A program made the translations under genes and the position numbers. Positions 22,909-31,452 of a stretch of DNA of 33,186 bases are shown here, in pieces (the stretch's first letter is position 1; every line of letters begins with the position of its first letter). The stretch is from VBDM01 sp041496705 (GTDB taxonomy: Bacteria > Pseudomonadota > Gammaproteobacteria > Burkholderiales > SG8-39): NCBI GenBank assembly GCA_041496705.1, contig JBGQFD010000035.1:1-33186 (forward strand). The letters are read 5' to 3'. The notes below the pieces were generated by a model that saw only the letters and a program-made list of their open reading frames with translations, was not told the origin of the DNA and searched no databases.

Positions 22909-23322
22909 ATGAATACGAAGCGCTGGTTGCTCGCGAGTGTCGCGGTTCTCGTCGTCATCGCGGTGCTGGAATTCGTGATCCACGGCGTGCTGCTGTCGGG
23001 CGTCTACAAGCAGACGGCATCGCTGTGGCGATCCGAGAAGGACATGCAGCAAGTGGTGTGGATATTCTGGCTCGGTTTTCTGGTGTTCGCGCCCTTCTTC
23101 GCGCTGATCTACGCGAAGGGCTACGAAAAGGGCAAGCCGGGTCTCGGCCAGGGACTGCGATTCGGCTTTTACGTGGGCGCCATGCTGTCGGTGCTGCACA
23201 GTTTCGGCTGGTACGTGATCCTGCCGATCCCCTTCGCGCTCGCCTGCTACTGGTTCGTCACCATCCTCGTCGAGTTTCTCGCCGCGGGGGCGGCTGTGGG
23301 TTTGCTCTATCGGACCGAATAG
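22909..23322 (+). CDS. Small four-helix membrane protein of unknown function
   Basis: This 137-residue protein has four hydrophobic segments: residues 7-27, 48-68, 86-103 and 108-130. Charged and aromatic residues sit in the first loop (YKQTASLWRSEKDMQQ). The start is supported by AAAGGAGGA before the ATG. I do not recognise a named family. Its end faces azlD across an 80-bp gap that holds one weak inverted repeat and no T-run. Confidence 0.7.
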   Translation: MNTKRWLLASVAVLVVIAVLEFVIHGVLLSGVYKQTASLWRSEKDMQQVVWIFWLGFLVFAPFFALIYAKGYEKGKPGLGQGLRFGFYVGAMLSVLHSFGWYVILPIPFALACYWFVTILVEFLAAGAAVGLLYRTE

Positions 23323-23402
23323 CGCGGTTGATCCACCGGCGCCGCCGGCAAAGAAGCAAACGACGCACCCGGCGGCGAGGCGCAGGCGCGGGTCCATCGA
23401 CT

Positions 23403-23726
23403 TCATCCGAGGAGCCAGCGCGCGAGCGTCAGCGCCAGCATGCCGCCGACGATGGTCAGGAGGATGCTGCGCGTCGCGAGTGCGATGCCGAAGGCGAAGA
23501 GCCCGGCGACGAGGCGCACGTTCTCGAAACTCAGGGCGATCGCACCCTGCGATAGGGCGAGGCTGGGGACGATGATCGCCATCAGCGCGGCCGCCGGGGC
23601 GTAGCGCAGCACGCGCTCTGCGGTGGGCGGTAGGCTAAAGGCACCGCCCGGAAGAATGAAGATGGCGCGCGCGACGAAGGCGATAACCGCCATCCCGCCG
23701 ATGAGCGCCCAACCGGTTGTCTCCAT
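23403..23726 (-). CDS. azlD: AzlD-family branched-chain amino acid export subunit
   Basis: This 107-residue protein has four membrane helices and the AzlD pattern: WALIGGMAVIAFVARAIF, then RVLRYAPAAALMAIIVPSL. With AzlC it forms a branched-chain amino acid exporter in the characterised members; the substrate here is not shown by sequence. The ATG lies one base after the azlC stop. A longer upstream reading in the same frame runs inside azlC and is rejected. Confidence 0.88.
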   Translation of the reverse strand: METTGWALIGGMAVIAFVARAIFILPGGAFSLPPTAERVLRYAPAAALMAIIVPSLALSQGAIALSFENVRLVAGLFAFGIALATRSILLTIVGGMLALTLARWLLG

Positions 23727-23727
23727 G

Positions 23728-24432
23728 TTAACTCCGCGCCGCGCCGAAGCGCGCCACCGCGAGGCCCACCAAGACGCCCGCGACGATCGCGGCGAGCAGC
23801 CCGAGGTTGAGCGGCAGCCTGGCGGCGGCCAACACCACCCCGCCCGCGGCGAGCGCGCCCCACACCACCGCGCGGTCGAAGAGCAGCGGCAGCAGCAGCG
23901 CGATGAGGCCAAGCGTGCTGGCGAATTCCAGAGACCAGCTCTTCGGGATGAGCGCGCCGGCGAAGATGCCGATCCACGAGGCGAGCTGCCAGCCAACCCA
24001 CATGACGAGCGAGCCGCCGAGGTAGTACCAGTGCTTGTGCGGGTCGCCGTCGGCGGGCTGGTGGCGCCCGACGTAGAGCGCGAAGATGCCGTCGACGGTG
24101 ATGTAGCTGAGGAGCGCTCGCCAGGGCCGCGACAATTGATCGAAGTACGGCGCGAGCACCGCGCTGTAGATGACGTAGCGCAAGTTCACCACGAGGCCGG
24201 TGGCGCACATCACCCACAGCGGCGCTCCGGCAATGAACAGCGGCAGCACCGCGAGCTGCGCCGACCCGGCGAACACCAGGATGCTCATCGCCACCGCCTG
24301 CGCCTGGGTGAGACCGGCGCTGACCATGGCGAGGCCGACAACCACGCCGAAGGGCATCATCCCGACGAGCAGCGGCGCCGCGGCGAGCGCCCCCCGCCGC
24401 AGTGCCGCGCGTTGACCGGGTTGCAGCGTCAT
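23728..24432 (-). CDS. azlC: AzlC-family branched-chain amino acid export permease
   Basis: This 234-residue membrane protein shows the AzlC pattern: LVGMMPFGVVVGLAMVSAGL, FAGSAQLAVLPLFIAGAPLWV, LVVNLRYVIYSAVLAPYF, and TVDGIFALYVGR. It pairs with AzlD. No ribosome-binding site is visible before the ATG at 24432; the six bases upstream are followed at once by the T-run of the preceding terminator. Either azlC relies on read-through, or its true start or promoter is not where it seems. The protein start agrees with family alignment from memory. Confidence 0.88.
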   Translation of the reverse strand: MTLQPGQRAALRRGALAAAPLLVGMMPFGVVVGLAMVSAGLTQAQAVAMSILVFAGSAQLAVLPLFIAGAPLWVMCATGLVVNLRYVIYSAVLAPYFDQLSRPWRALLSYITVDGIFALYVGRHQPADGDPHKHWYYLGGSLVMWVGWQLASWIGIFAGALIPKSWSLEFASTLGLIALLLPLLFDRAVVWGALAAGGVVLAAARLPLNLGLLAAIVAGVLVGLAVARFGAARS

Positions 24433-24438
24433 GGTGTC

Positions 24439-24466
24439 AAAAAAACGGCCGCTCCCAAAAGCGGCC
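24439..24466 (-). terminator. Intrinsic terminator of the ybbA to MBL-hydrolase operon
   Basis: On the minus strand GGCCGCT and AGCGGCC form a perfect 7-bp stem with a six-base loop, followed by G and seven Ts (24445-24439). It begins 20 bases after the stop of the metallo-hydrolase gene. This is the clearest intrinsic terminator in the window. Its T-run ends six bases before the azlC start codon. Confidence 0.88.
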
Positions 24467-24486
24467 TCCTCCGGCCAGCCCTTCGT

Positions 24487-25386
24487 TTACTTTTTCGCCA
24501 AGTTTCCGTACAGCATCGCGACGAACTTCTCCGGGGGCAGAAAGCCTTTGCCCCAGACTTCGTCGAACGGTGCGGAGGGCTTGGAAGCCACGACTTCCTC
24601 CAGCTTTCTTCCCGCCTTGATCTGATCCTTGATACGACCCGAAACCGCCACGAGCATGTCGCGGTAAACCTTCAGGTCGGCTTTGTTGCCGAGAGGCCCG
24701 TGGCCCGGGATGATCTTCGTCTTGTCTCCCGCCATCGCCAGCACGCTGTCGGCCGCTGCCACCACGCCGTCAACCGAGCCGCCGCTCGAGGTGTCGATGA
24801 AGGGATAGAGCTTGTTGAAGAAGGCGTCGCCCATGTGGATGACGTCGCTCTTCGCGAAATGGATGATGGTGTCGCCGTCGGTGTGGGCGTTATCTACGTG
24901 AAACGCCCGCACCTCGTCGCCGTTCAGGTGAAACGTCACGCCGTTCGTGAAAGTGACGACCGGCAGGGCGACCCTGGGATCGGGCTTGGTCTTCATGCCG
25001 AGAAACTCGATGAACTGCTCGCTGGACATGCGCTTTCTCACGTTTTCGTGCGCGAAGATCAGCACGCCGCCCTTGCCGAGGTTTTCGTTGCCGCCGACGT
25101 GGTCGAAGTGCCAGTGCGTGTTGAGCAGGAACTTGACCGGCTTCTTCGTGATTTTCGCGATCGCCGCCTTGATTCTGGGCGTGAGCGGCGCGAACTGGTC
25201 GTCGATGAGGAATGTCGCGTCGGCCCCCGCCGATAGGCCGAGGTTGCCGCCCGCCCCGGTCAGCATATATACGGTGTCAGAGAGCTTCTCGGTCTTGATC
25301 TCGACCTTGGAGAAATCTTGTTGGGCGATGGCGAACTGGGCGAGGCCGGCCAGGGCCAGGAACGCCAGGGGTCTTACAGATTTCAT
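24487..25386 (-). CDS. Secreted metallo-beta-lactamase-fold hydrolase
   Basis: This 299-residue protein has a signal peptide (MKSVRPLAFLALAGLAQFAIA) and a zinc-hydrolase fold. Metal ligands are visible: His91, His93, Asp95 and His96 (THWHFDH), His168 (NAHTDGD), Asp187 (IHMGDAFF) and His229 (IIPGHGP). The C-terminal about 60 residues are helical. The substrate is unknown; beta-lactamase, lactonase and glyoxalase-type activities all use this fold. It is the last gene of its operon, 27 bases after the cytochrome b gene, with GGAGAA before the ATG and a terminator after the stop. Confidence 0.88.
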   Translation of the reverse strand: MKSVRPLAFLALAGLAQFAIAQQDFSKVEIKTEKLSDTVYMLTGAGGNLGLSAGADATFLIDDQFAPLTPRIKAAIAKITKKPVKFLLNTHWHFDHVGGNENLGKGGVLIFAHENVRKRMSSEQFIEFLGMKTKPDPRVALPVVTFTNGVTFHLNGDEVRAFHVDNAHTDGDTIIHFAKSDVIHMGDAFFNKLYPFIDTSSGGSVDGVVAAADSVLAMAGDKTKIIPGHGPLGNKADLKVYRDMLVAVSGRIKDQIKAGRKLEEVVASKPSAPFDEVWGKGFLPPEKFVAMLYGNLAKK

Positions 25387-25413
25387 CGGGTTCTCCGTTA
25401 GCGCTTGCGTCGT

Positions 25414-25986
25414 TCAGCGTGTGCCCCAGCTCATGCGACGGAGCACGTCGTTCTTCCGTATCCAATGATGCCGCAACGCAGCCGCGATGTGAACCACCGC
25501 GAGCGCGAGCAGCACGTAGGACGATACCAGGTGGGTGGCCTCGATCGCATCGCGATAGGAACGGAATGACGCGTCGACGATGTGCGGCACCCGGATAACG
25601 CCGAACAGCGTCGCCTCGATCGGCTGGCGGAACGTGTCGGCTACCATCCAGCCTGAAATTGAGACGACGAGCATGAGCACATAGAGCGTCCAGTGGGCCG
25701 TGTATGCCGTCGCCCGTTCCCAGCGCGGCAGCACCGCCGGCAGCGGCGGAGCCGGGTTGAAAGCGCGCCAGGCGAGGCGTATTGCGAGGAGGACGAGCAG
25801 ATACCAGCCGATGAGGCTGTGCCACTGGTAGTGGGAGAGCCGCCCGGCGCGCTCGAGGAGGTGCGCCATCCAGAATCCGTAGCCGACGAGAAACAAAACG
25901 AGGATCGCGCTCAGCCAGTGGAACACCTTCGCCGCCGCCCCCCACGCGGTGGCGGTGTTGCGCAGGAAACTAGCGGCGGCGTTCAT
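25414..25986 (-). CDS. Cytochrome b561-type membrane protein
   Basis: This 190-residue membrane protein has four helices and histidines placed for two b-type hemes: His23 in helix 1, His52/His56 in helix 2, His98 in helix 3, and His152/His166 in helix 4. Length and layout fit the prokaryotic cytochrome b561 family, which move electrons between quinol and a partner. Its ATG is two bases after the nitroreductase stop, so the two are tightly coupled. A longer in-frame opening upstream lies inside the nitroreductase gene and is rejected. Confidence 0.88.
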   Translation of the reverse strand: MNAAASFLRNTATAWGAAAKVFHWLSAILVLFLVGYGFWMAHLLERAGRLSHYQWHSLIGWYLLVLLAIRLAWRAFNPAPPLPAVLPRWERATAYTAHWTLYVLMLVVSISGWMVADTFRQPIEATLFGVIRVPHIVDASFRSYRDAIEATHLVSSYVLLALAVVHIAAALRHHWIRKNDVLRRMSWGTR

Positions 25987-25988
25987 AT

Positions 25989-26729
25989 CTAGTCGATCTT
26001 CGATTCGTCGCGGTACATGACCTTGTGCCGCGTCTCCTTGATCCACGTCTCGATCTGCTCGAGGCTCATGTGGTTCCTCATGTCGAACCGGTCCCAGCTG
26101 CGGATCTGGTCGAGTTGCTTCTTCCAGCGCTTGTAGGGGATCTTGGCCGCCGGCCCGAAGCAGAAGATATCGATGATCGACAGGTCCTCGGGCACGCCGA
26201 GCAGCGGCCGCATGGCCCGCTGCGCGGTTTCCTGCCCGATCGCCGTGACCCACCAGACGTTGTAGCCCAGGGCCGCCGCTGCGAGGTGCGCGGACATGGT
26301 CGAGGCGGCCACGCTCTGCAGCAGGATGCGCTCGGCGTTCTCGTGGTACTGGCGGTCGAGGTCGCTGCCGTCCATGAGCACCGGAAAAGCCCGGGTAAAG
26401 CGGAAATCGGCCACCACCACGATCATCCCCGGCGCCGTCTCCAGGCCGCGGTAGTTCGGCGTGGGAAACTTCATCTTGAGCTTGGCGCGATGGCGCTGCT
26501 CCTCGACGAAATAATCGGCGATCTTCTTCTTCGTCCCAGGATCGGTGACGACGATGTAGTGCCAGGGCTGGGCATTCGCGCCGGAGGGCGCATGCCGCGC
26601 CGCCTCCAGGATCAGATCGTAGTGCTCGCGCGGGATCACGCAGCCGGGATCGAACTGGCGGGTGGTCAGGCGGTTGCGCGTCACCTCGAGCAACGCCTCG
26701 CAGCGCTCACGGGCATCCATCACGGTCAT
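25989..26729 (-). CDS. Nitroreductase-family flavoprotein
   Basis: This 246-residue protein carries FMN-binding patterns of the nitroreductase fold: RNRLTTRQF (18-26), AARHAPSGANAQPWHYIVV (43-61), and the late GYNVWWVTAIG and FCFGPAAKIPYKRWKK. There is no signal peptide. The C-terminal about 45 residues (from KQLDQIRSWDRFDMRNHMSLEQIETWIK) extend past the usual core. The electron acceptor is unknown. GGAGG lies four bases before the ATG. It is followed within two bases by the cytochrome b gene. Confidence 0.88.
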   Translation of the reverse strand: MTVMDARERCEALLEVTRNRLTTRQFDPGCVIPREHYDLILEAARHAPSGANAQPWHYIVVTDPGTKKKIADYFVEEQRHRAKLKMKFPTPNYRGLETAPGMIVVVADFRFTRAFPVLMDGSDLDRQYHENAERILLQSVAASTMSAHLAAAALGYNVWWVTAIGQETAQRAMRPLLGVPEDLSIIDIFCFGPAAKIPYKRWKKQLDQIRSWDRFDMRNHMSLEQIETWIKETRHKVMYRDESKID

Positions 26730-26745
26730 GGCGCCTCCGCTGGAA

Positions 26746-27864
26746 TCACTTCTTGTCCTCCAGCCGCACGACGTTCACAACGGGCTTCTCCTCGATCTCG
26801 GCGGACTCGATCTGCAGGAAGCGCTGCGAGATCTTGCGGCTGGAGACCTGCACGTCCTCGGCATCCTCGTGCGCCTGGCGGATGTGGTCGGCGAGCTTCT
26901 TCATGCGCTCGTCGAAGCGGCGGAAATCCATGCCGAGCTTGCCGAGCTCCTCCTTGATGACATGAATCTGTTTTCGCGTCTCGACGTCCTTGAGCACGGC
27001 ACGTGCGGTGTTGAGCACCGCCATCAGCGTAGTCGGCGAGACGATCCAGACGCGTTTGGCGTTGGCGTACTCGACCACGTCCTGGTTGTACGCGTGGATT
27101 TCGGCGAACACTGCCTCGGCCGGCACGAACATCACCGCGCCGTCGGAGGTCTCGCCGGCGACGATATACTTCCTCGCGATGTCGTCCACGTGCCGGCGCA
27201 CGTCGGCCTTGAACTGCTTTTGCGCGAGCGAGCGCTCCGCCGCGTCGGCCTCGCGGTCGAACATGCGGTGGTAGTTCTCCAGGGGGAATTTGGAATCGAC
27301 GGCCACCATGCCGGTCGGCGGCGGCAGCCGCAGCACGCAGTCGGCGCGCGTGCCGCTCGCGAGCGTGTACTGGAATTCGAACGCCGCGGGCGGCAGCAGG
27401 TTGCGCACCAGGGCCTCGAGCTGCACCTCGCCGAAGGCGCCGCGGCTCTTCTTGTCTCCGAGCAGCTCCTGAAGGCTGACCACGCTGCCGGTGAGGTCCT
27501 CGATCTTCTTCTGCGCCTCGTCGATGGTCGCCAGGCGCTGCATCACGCTGACGAAAGTTTCGTTCGTCTTCTTGAAGCCCTCTTCCAGGCGCACGTCGAC
27601 CTTCCCCGCGATCTGGTCGAGGCGTTGATCGATCTTGGCGGAGAGCCGGTCGCTCGAATCGACGAGGTGGCGTCCGAGCCGGTCGCCCTGCTGGGTGAGC
27701 CCCAGGTGCAGGTCGTGCAGCATGGCGCGGTGCTTTTCCTCGAGCAACGGAGCGATCGAGGCCGCGGGATCTCTCAGCCTGCGCTCGAGCGCCGCGATGC
27801 GCCACGCCGCCCACGCAAGGACGAGGAGCGCGGCCGCGGAGAGCGCCAATGTGATTTCAAGCAT
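26746..27864 (-). CDS. rmuC: DNA recombination protein RmuC
   Basis: This 372-residue protein has one N-terminal membrane helix (4-20), a long coiled coil (about 25-140), and then the RmuC domain: SRGAFGEVQLEALVRNLLPP, VAVDSKFPLENYHRMFD, and VWIVSPTTLMAVLNTAR. RmuC is a nuclease-like protein that limits DNA inversions in E. coli; its exact reaction is not settled. The gene is eight bases after the truncated hemoglobin stop and 16 bases before the nitroreductase start. Confidence 0.92.
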   Translation of the reverse strand: MLEITLALSAAALLVLAWAAWRIAALERRLRDPAASIAPLLEEKHRAMLHDLHLGLTQQGDRLGRHLVDSSDRLSAKIDQRLDQIAGKVDVRLEEGFKKTNETFVSVMQRLATIDEAQKKIEDLTGSVVSLQELLGDKKSRGAFGEVQLEALVRNLLPPAAFEFQYTLASGTRADCVLRLPPPTGMVAVDSKFPLENYHRMFDREADAAERSLAQKQFKADVRRHVDDIARKYIVAGETSDGAVMFVPAEAVFAEIHAYNQDVVEYANAKRVWIVSPTTLMAVLNTARAVLKDVETRKQIHVIKEELGKLGMDFRRFDERMKKLADHIRQAHEDAEDVQVSSRKISQRFLQIESAEIEEKPVVNVVRLEDKK

Positions 27865-27872
27865 GCGCCATT

Positions 27873-28271
27873 TTACGCCGGCGCGGGATCTTCACGGTTG
27901 CGCATCCAGTCCGCGGTTGTGAAGAACGCCTCGAGCAATGCGCGCTGCAGATGCTCGGTGATCTCCCCGTCCCGCATCGCCTGCCTCATGCACGCCAGCC
28001 ACAGATCCCGCTCGGTGATGCCGATCGGAAACGGTAGGTGCCGTGCCCGCAGCATGGGGTGGCCGAAGCGCTCTGTATACAACTGGGGGCCGCCGAGCCA
28101 CCCTGAGAGGTAGAGGTAAAGTTTCTCGCGTGCTGCGGCGAGGTCGGGCTTGTGCAGTTTCCTGATGCCGGCGTAGGCCGGGTCCGCATCCATCAGGTCG
28201 TAAAACCGCGTCACCAGAGCGCGCACTCCTGCGTCGCCACCGAGGAGTTCATAGGGCGTTTGCTCGCTCAC
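27873..28271 (-). CDS. Group II truncated hemoglobin
   Basis: This 132-residue heme protein begins with GTG overlapping the ybbP stop (GTGA). It fits group II truncated globins: YELLGGDAGVRALVTRFYDLM with Tyr24 at position B10, the proximal His78 in RARHLPF, and Trp91 at position G8. Members bind oxygen and often protect against nitric oxide or peroxide. It probably responds with the operon rather than alone, since no promoter gap precedes it. Confidence 0.92.
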   Translation of the reverse strand: MSEQTPYELLGGDAGVRALVTRFYDLMDADPAYAGIRKLHKPDLAAAREKLYLYLSGWLGGPQLYTERFGHPMLRARHLPFPIGITERDLWLACMRQAMRDGEITEHLQRALLEAFFTTADWMRNREDPAPA

Positions 28272-30760
28272 TGTGCTTCGCGCAGCGCCGCCATGGGCGG
28301 GCGGCTCAGCGCGGCGCGTGCGCCTGCCCAGGCGTTGCCGAGGATGCACACGAGCCCGAGCGCCGGACCGGCGAGCCAGATCCAGCCGTTCCAGATGAAG
28401 TCGAGTTGAAACACGCGCGTCGCCAGGGTCCAGCCGATCGCGCTAGCGCCCAGCGACGCAAGCAGCCCGGCGAGCAGCCCCAGCACGGCGAACTCGGCGC
28501 GCTGCGCGCCCAGCACCTGCGCACGGCTCGCGCCGAGCGCGCGCATCACCGCCGCCTCGTGGGTGCGCTCGTCCTGCGTCGCGAGGAGCGCTGCGTAGAG
28601 CACGAGCACTCCCGCGGCGAGGGCGAAAAGAAAGACGATCTGCACCGCGCCGATCAGCTGGTCCATGACGCTCTGCACCTGGCGCAGCACGAAGCCGACA
28701 TCGATGACCGTGACGTTGGGAAACGCCTGTGACAGGCGCAGCGTCAGCCCAGGGTCGCCCGCCGGCGCGCGGAAGCTCGCGACGTAGCTCGCCGGAAAAT
28801 CCTCGAGCAGCTTCGGCGTCGCGACGAAGAAGAAGTTTGGGCGCATCGAATCCCAGTCGAGCTTGCGCAGGCTCGTAACCGGCGCGGAGAAGCCCCGGCC
28901 CGCGGCGACGAATTCGAGGCTGTCGCCCTGGTGGATGCCGAGGCGCTCTGCGATCCAGAATTCCACCGAGACCGCGCCGCTCGCGAGCTCCGATGGCGTA
29001 AACCACGCACCTTCGGCGATCTTGTTCTCCGGCGGCAGGGTCGACAGATAGGTCAGGTTGAACTCGCGCTCGATCTGGCGCCTGGCGCGCTCGTCGGCGT
29101 AGTCGGCCGCGCCCACCTGTCTGCCGTTGATCGCCACGAGGCGCGCGCGCACCATGGGAAAGCTCTCCGGCCGCTGCACGCCGATTCCTCCGAGGAATTC
29201 CGTCAACGCTTGCCGCTGCTCCGGCTGGATGTTGACGAGGAAGCGGTCGGGCGCGTCCGGCGGCAGGCGTTTCTTCCAGGTGTCGAGCAGGTCGGAGCGG
29301 ATCAGCGTAAGGAGCAGGATCGCGGTGAGGCCGACGGCAAGGGCGACGATCTGCACGGTATTCGCGCGCGGCCGCCGCAGCAGGTTGGCGATGCCGTAGC
29401 GCCAGGTGACGCTGCCGCCGCGGCCGAGCTTGCCGATCAGGCGCAAGGCCGCGTAAGCCACCGCGGCGAACGCGAGGAAAGCTCCCGCGAATCCGCCGAA
29501 CACGTAACTGCCCAGCCGAACTTCACCGGCCTGCCACCACAAGAGGCCATACACCGCCGCAAGGCCGACCAGGTATACGGCGAGCGCGCTCTGCCGCGGC
29601 GGGCCGACATCGCGCCGGATGACGCGCAGCGCCGGGACGTCCTTCAGTTGCAGTAGCGGCGGCAGCGCGAAACCGAAGAGCAGCGCGAAACCGGCGGCAG
29701 CGCCCTGCGCGAGCGGCGCCAGCCCGGGCTGCGGCAGGATCCCGGGAATGAGCGCAGCCAGCCACCAGGCGACGAGGTTCTGCACGACAAAGCCGATCGC
29801 GCATCCCGCGACAGAGGCCGCGAGCGCGAGCAGGAGGAACTCCCAGGCGAACAGCGCGAAGAGCCGCGACTGCGCCGCGCCGAGGCAGCGCATCACCGCG
29901 TAACCGTCGAGATGGCGGACCGTGTAGCGCCGCGTGCCCAGAGCGATCGCCACCGCCGCGAGTACTACCGCGAGCATCGCGGTGAGACCGAGAAAGGACT
30001 GTGCGCGGTCCAGCCCCGCGCGCACCTCAGGACGCGCGTTCTCCAGGCTCTCGATGCGCTCGCCGCGCTGAAGGCGCGGCGCCGCCCAGAATTCGAAGCG
30101 CCGCACCGGCTCGCGCTCGCCGGCGGCGAGCAGCTGATACGTGATGCGGCTGCCCGGCTGCACCAGCCCGGTGGCAGGCAGGTCCTCGGCGCGCATCATC
30201 AGCCGCGGCGCGAAATTCATGAATGATACGCCGCGGTCGGGCTCGAGCGTGAGCACCGCAGCGACGCGAAAACGCGCGTTGCCGAGCTCGATCGCGTCGC
30301 CCGTGCCGACCTTGAGCGCCGCGGTGAGCCGCTCGTCCAGCCACACCGTACCCGCCTGCGGCACCTCGCGTGTGTCGGCATCCGGCGCGCTGAGTGCCGG
30401 CGCGATGCGCAGCCGGCCGCGCAGAGGGTAGCCGGGTGTCACCGCCTTCACAGCGGACAGCACCGCTTCCCCGCTCGCCCGGGTCATACTCACGAAGTTC
30501 ATGCTTTCGGCACGACTCAAGCCTCGCCTCGCGATCTCGTCGCGCACTTCCGCGCTCCAGGCATGATCCGCGACGAGCAGCATGTCGGCGCCCAGCACTT
30601 GGTGAGCCTCGCTCGTCAGCGCCTGCCGCACGCGGTCGGCGAAGAAGGCGACGCTCGATACGCCGCCCGCGGCGAGCACCAGGGCGAGTGCGAGTACGCG
30701 CAACTCGCCCGCGCGCCAGTCGCGCAGGAGCATGCGCGCGGCGAGGCGAAAAGAGCTCAC
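28268..30760 (-). CDS. ybbP: FtsX-family ABC transporter permease, YbbP type
   Basis: This 830-residue protein has one N-terminal helix (about 21-42), a periplasmic domain, a central group of helices (AMLAVVLAAVAIALGTRRYTVRHLDGYAVMRCLGA onward), a second periplasmic domain, and three C-terminal helices (IVFLFALAAGVLVLYAALLAT onward). Two FtsX modules of this kind with a YbbA partner define the YbbAP system. Its substrate is not firmly known. It starts with GTG overlapping the ybbA stop (GTGA). Confidence 0.92.
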   Translation of the reverse strand: MSSFRLAARMLLRDWRAGELRVLALALVLAAGGVSSVAFFADRVRQALTSEAHQVLGADMLLVADHAWSAEVRDEIARRGLSRAESMNFVSMTRASGEAVLSAVKAVTPGYPLRGRLRIAPALSAPDADTREVPQAGTVWLDERLTAALKVGTGDAIELGNARFRVAAVLTLEPDRGVSFMNFAPRLMMRAEDLPATGLVQPGSRITYQLLAAGEREPVRRFEFWAAPRLQRGERIESLENARPEVRAGLDRAQSFLGLTAMLAVVLAAVAIALGTRRYTVRHLDGYAVMRCLGAAQSRLFALFAWEFLLLALAASVAGCAIGFVVQNLVAWWLAALIPGILPQPGLAPLAQGAAAGFALLFGFALPPLLQLKDVPALRVIRRDVGPPRQSALAVYLVGLAAVYGLLWWQAGEVRLGSYVFGGFAGAFLAFAAVAYAALRLIGKLGRGGSVTWRYGIANLLRRPRANTVQIVALAVGLTAILLLTLIRSDLLDTWKKRLPPDAPDRFLVNIQPEQRQALTEFLGGIGVQRPESFPMVRARLVAINGRQVGAADYADERARRQIEREFNLTYLSTLPPENKIAEGAWFTPSELASGAVSVEFWIAERLGIHQGDSLEFVAAGRGFSAPVTSLRKLDWDSMRPNFFFVATPKLLEDFPASYVASFRAPAGDPGLTLRLSQAFPNVTVIDVGFVLRQVQSVMDQLIGAVQIVFLFALAAGVLVLYAALLATQDERTHEAAVMRALGASRAQVLGAQRAEFAVLGLLAGLLASLGASAIGWTLATRVFQLDFIWNGWIWLAGPALGLVCILGNAWAGARAALSRPPMAALREAQ

Positions 30761-31452
30761 GGCGCGATGCGCCCCGCGGCGAGGCGCACGACACGCGTGC
30801 AGCGCCGTGCGATGGCCTCGTCGTGCGTCACCAGGAGCAGCGTGGTGCGCGCCTGCGCGTTCAGCTCGAACATGAGGTCGATCACGCCCGCGCCGGTGGC
30901 CGCGTCGAGGTTGCCGGTCGGCTCGTCTGCCAGGAGGAGCTTCGGCCGCGTGACAAAGGCGCGCGCCAGGGCCACGCGCTGCTGCTCGCCGCCGGAAAGG
31001 GTCTTCGGATAGTGGCGCAGGCGCTCGGCGAGGCCCACGCGCGCGAGCATGCTTCTGGCGAGGCCGGCGGCCTGCGTTTCCCCCGAGAGTTCCAGGGGCA
31101 GCATGACGTTCTCGATCGCGTTCAGCGCCGGCAGCAGCTGGAAGGACTGGAACACGAAGCCGAGCAACCGGGCGCGCAGTGCAGCGCGGCCGTCCTCGTC
31201 GAGGGCGAAGAGGTCGACACCGTCGAGTTCCACCGACCCTTCGCTCGGTGTGTCCAGGCCGGCTAGCAGCCCCAGCAGCGTGGACTTGCCCGACCCGGAT
31301 GCGCCGACGATGGCGACGGCCTCGCCGGGAATGACCTCGATCCAGATGTCCTGCAAAATGGCGAGGTCGCGCGTCCCCGGTGCGCCGTCCGCGAGCGGCA
31401 CATGCTTGGACAGCCCGCGGGCGCGGACGATGGCTGGGAGAGAATCAGGCAT
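30757..31452 (-). CDS. ybbA: ABC transporter ATP-binding protein, YbbA/LolD type
   Basis: This 231-residue ATPase has Walker A GASGSGKST (50-58), signature LSGGEQQ (142-148), Walker B LLLADEPTGNLD (162-173), and a switch His in VTHDE. It belongs to the MacB/LolD group that partners FtsX-type permeases, here ybbP. Its ATG overlaps the tesA start on the other strand (shared CATG), as a tighter form of the divergent tesA/ybbA order seen in E. coli. No ribosome-binding site is evident before this ATG. Confidence 0.93.
   Translation of the reverse strand: MPDSLPAIVRARGLSKHVPLADGAPGTRDLAILQDIWIEVIPGEAVAIVGASGSGKSTLLGLLAGLDTPSEGSVELDGVDLFALDEDGRAALRARLLGFVFQSFQLLPALNAIENVMLPLELSGETQAAGLARSMLARVGLAERLRHYPKTLSGGEQQRVALARAFVTRPKLLLADEPTGNLDAATGAGVIDLMFELNAQARTTLLLVTHDEAIARRCTRVVRLAAGRIAP

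Noticed and set aside
23342..23375. CCGCCGG / CCGGCGG inverted repeat between the 137-residue membrane protein gene and azlD
   Set aside because: The 7-bp stem has a 20-base loop and no T-run, so it is not a convincing terminator and may be chance in GC-rich DNA.
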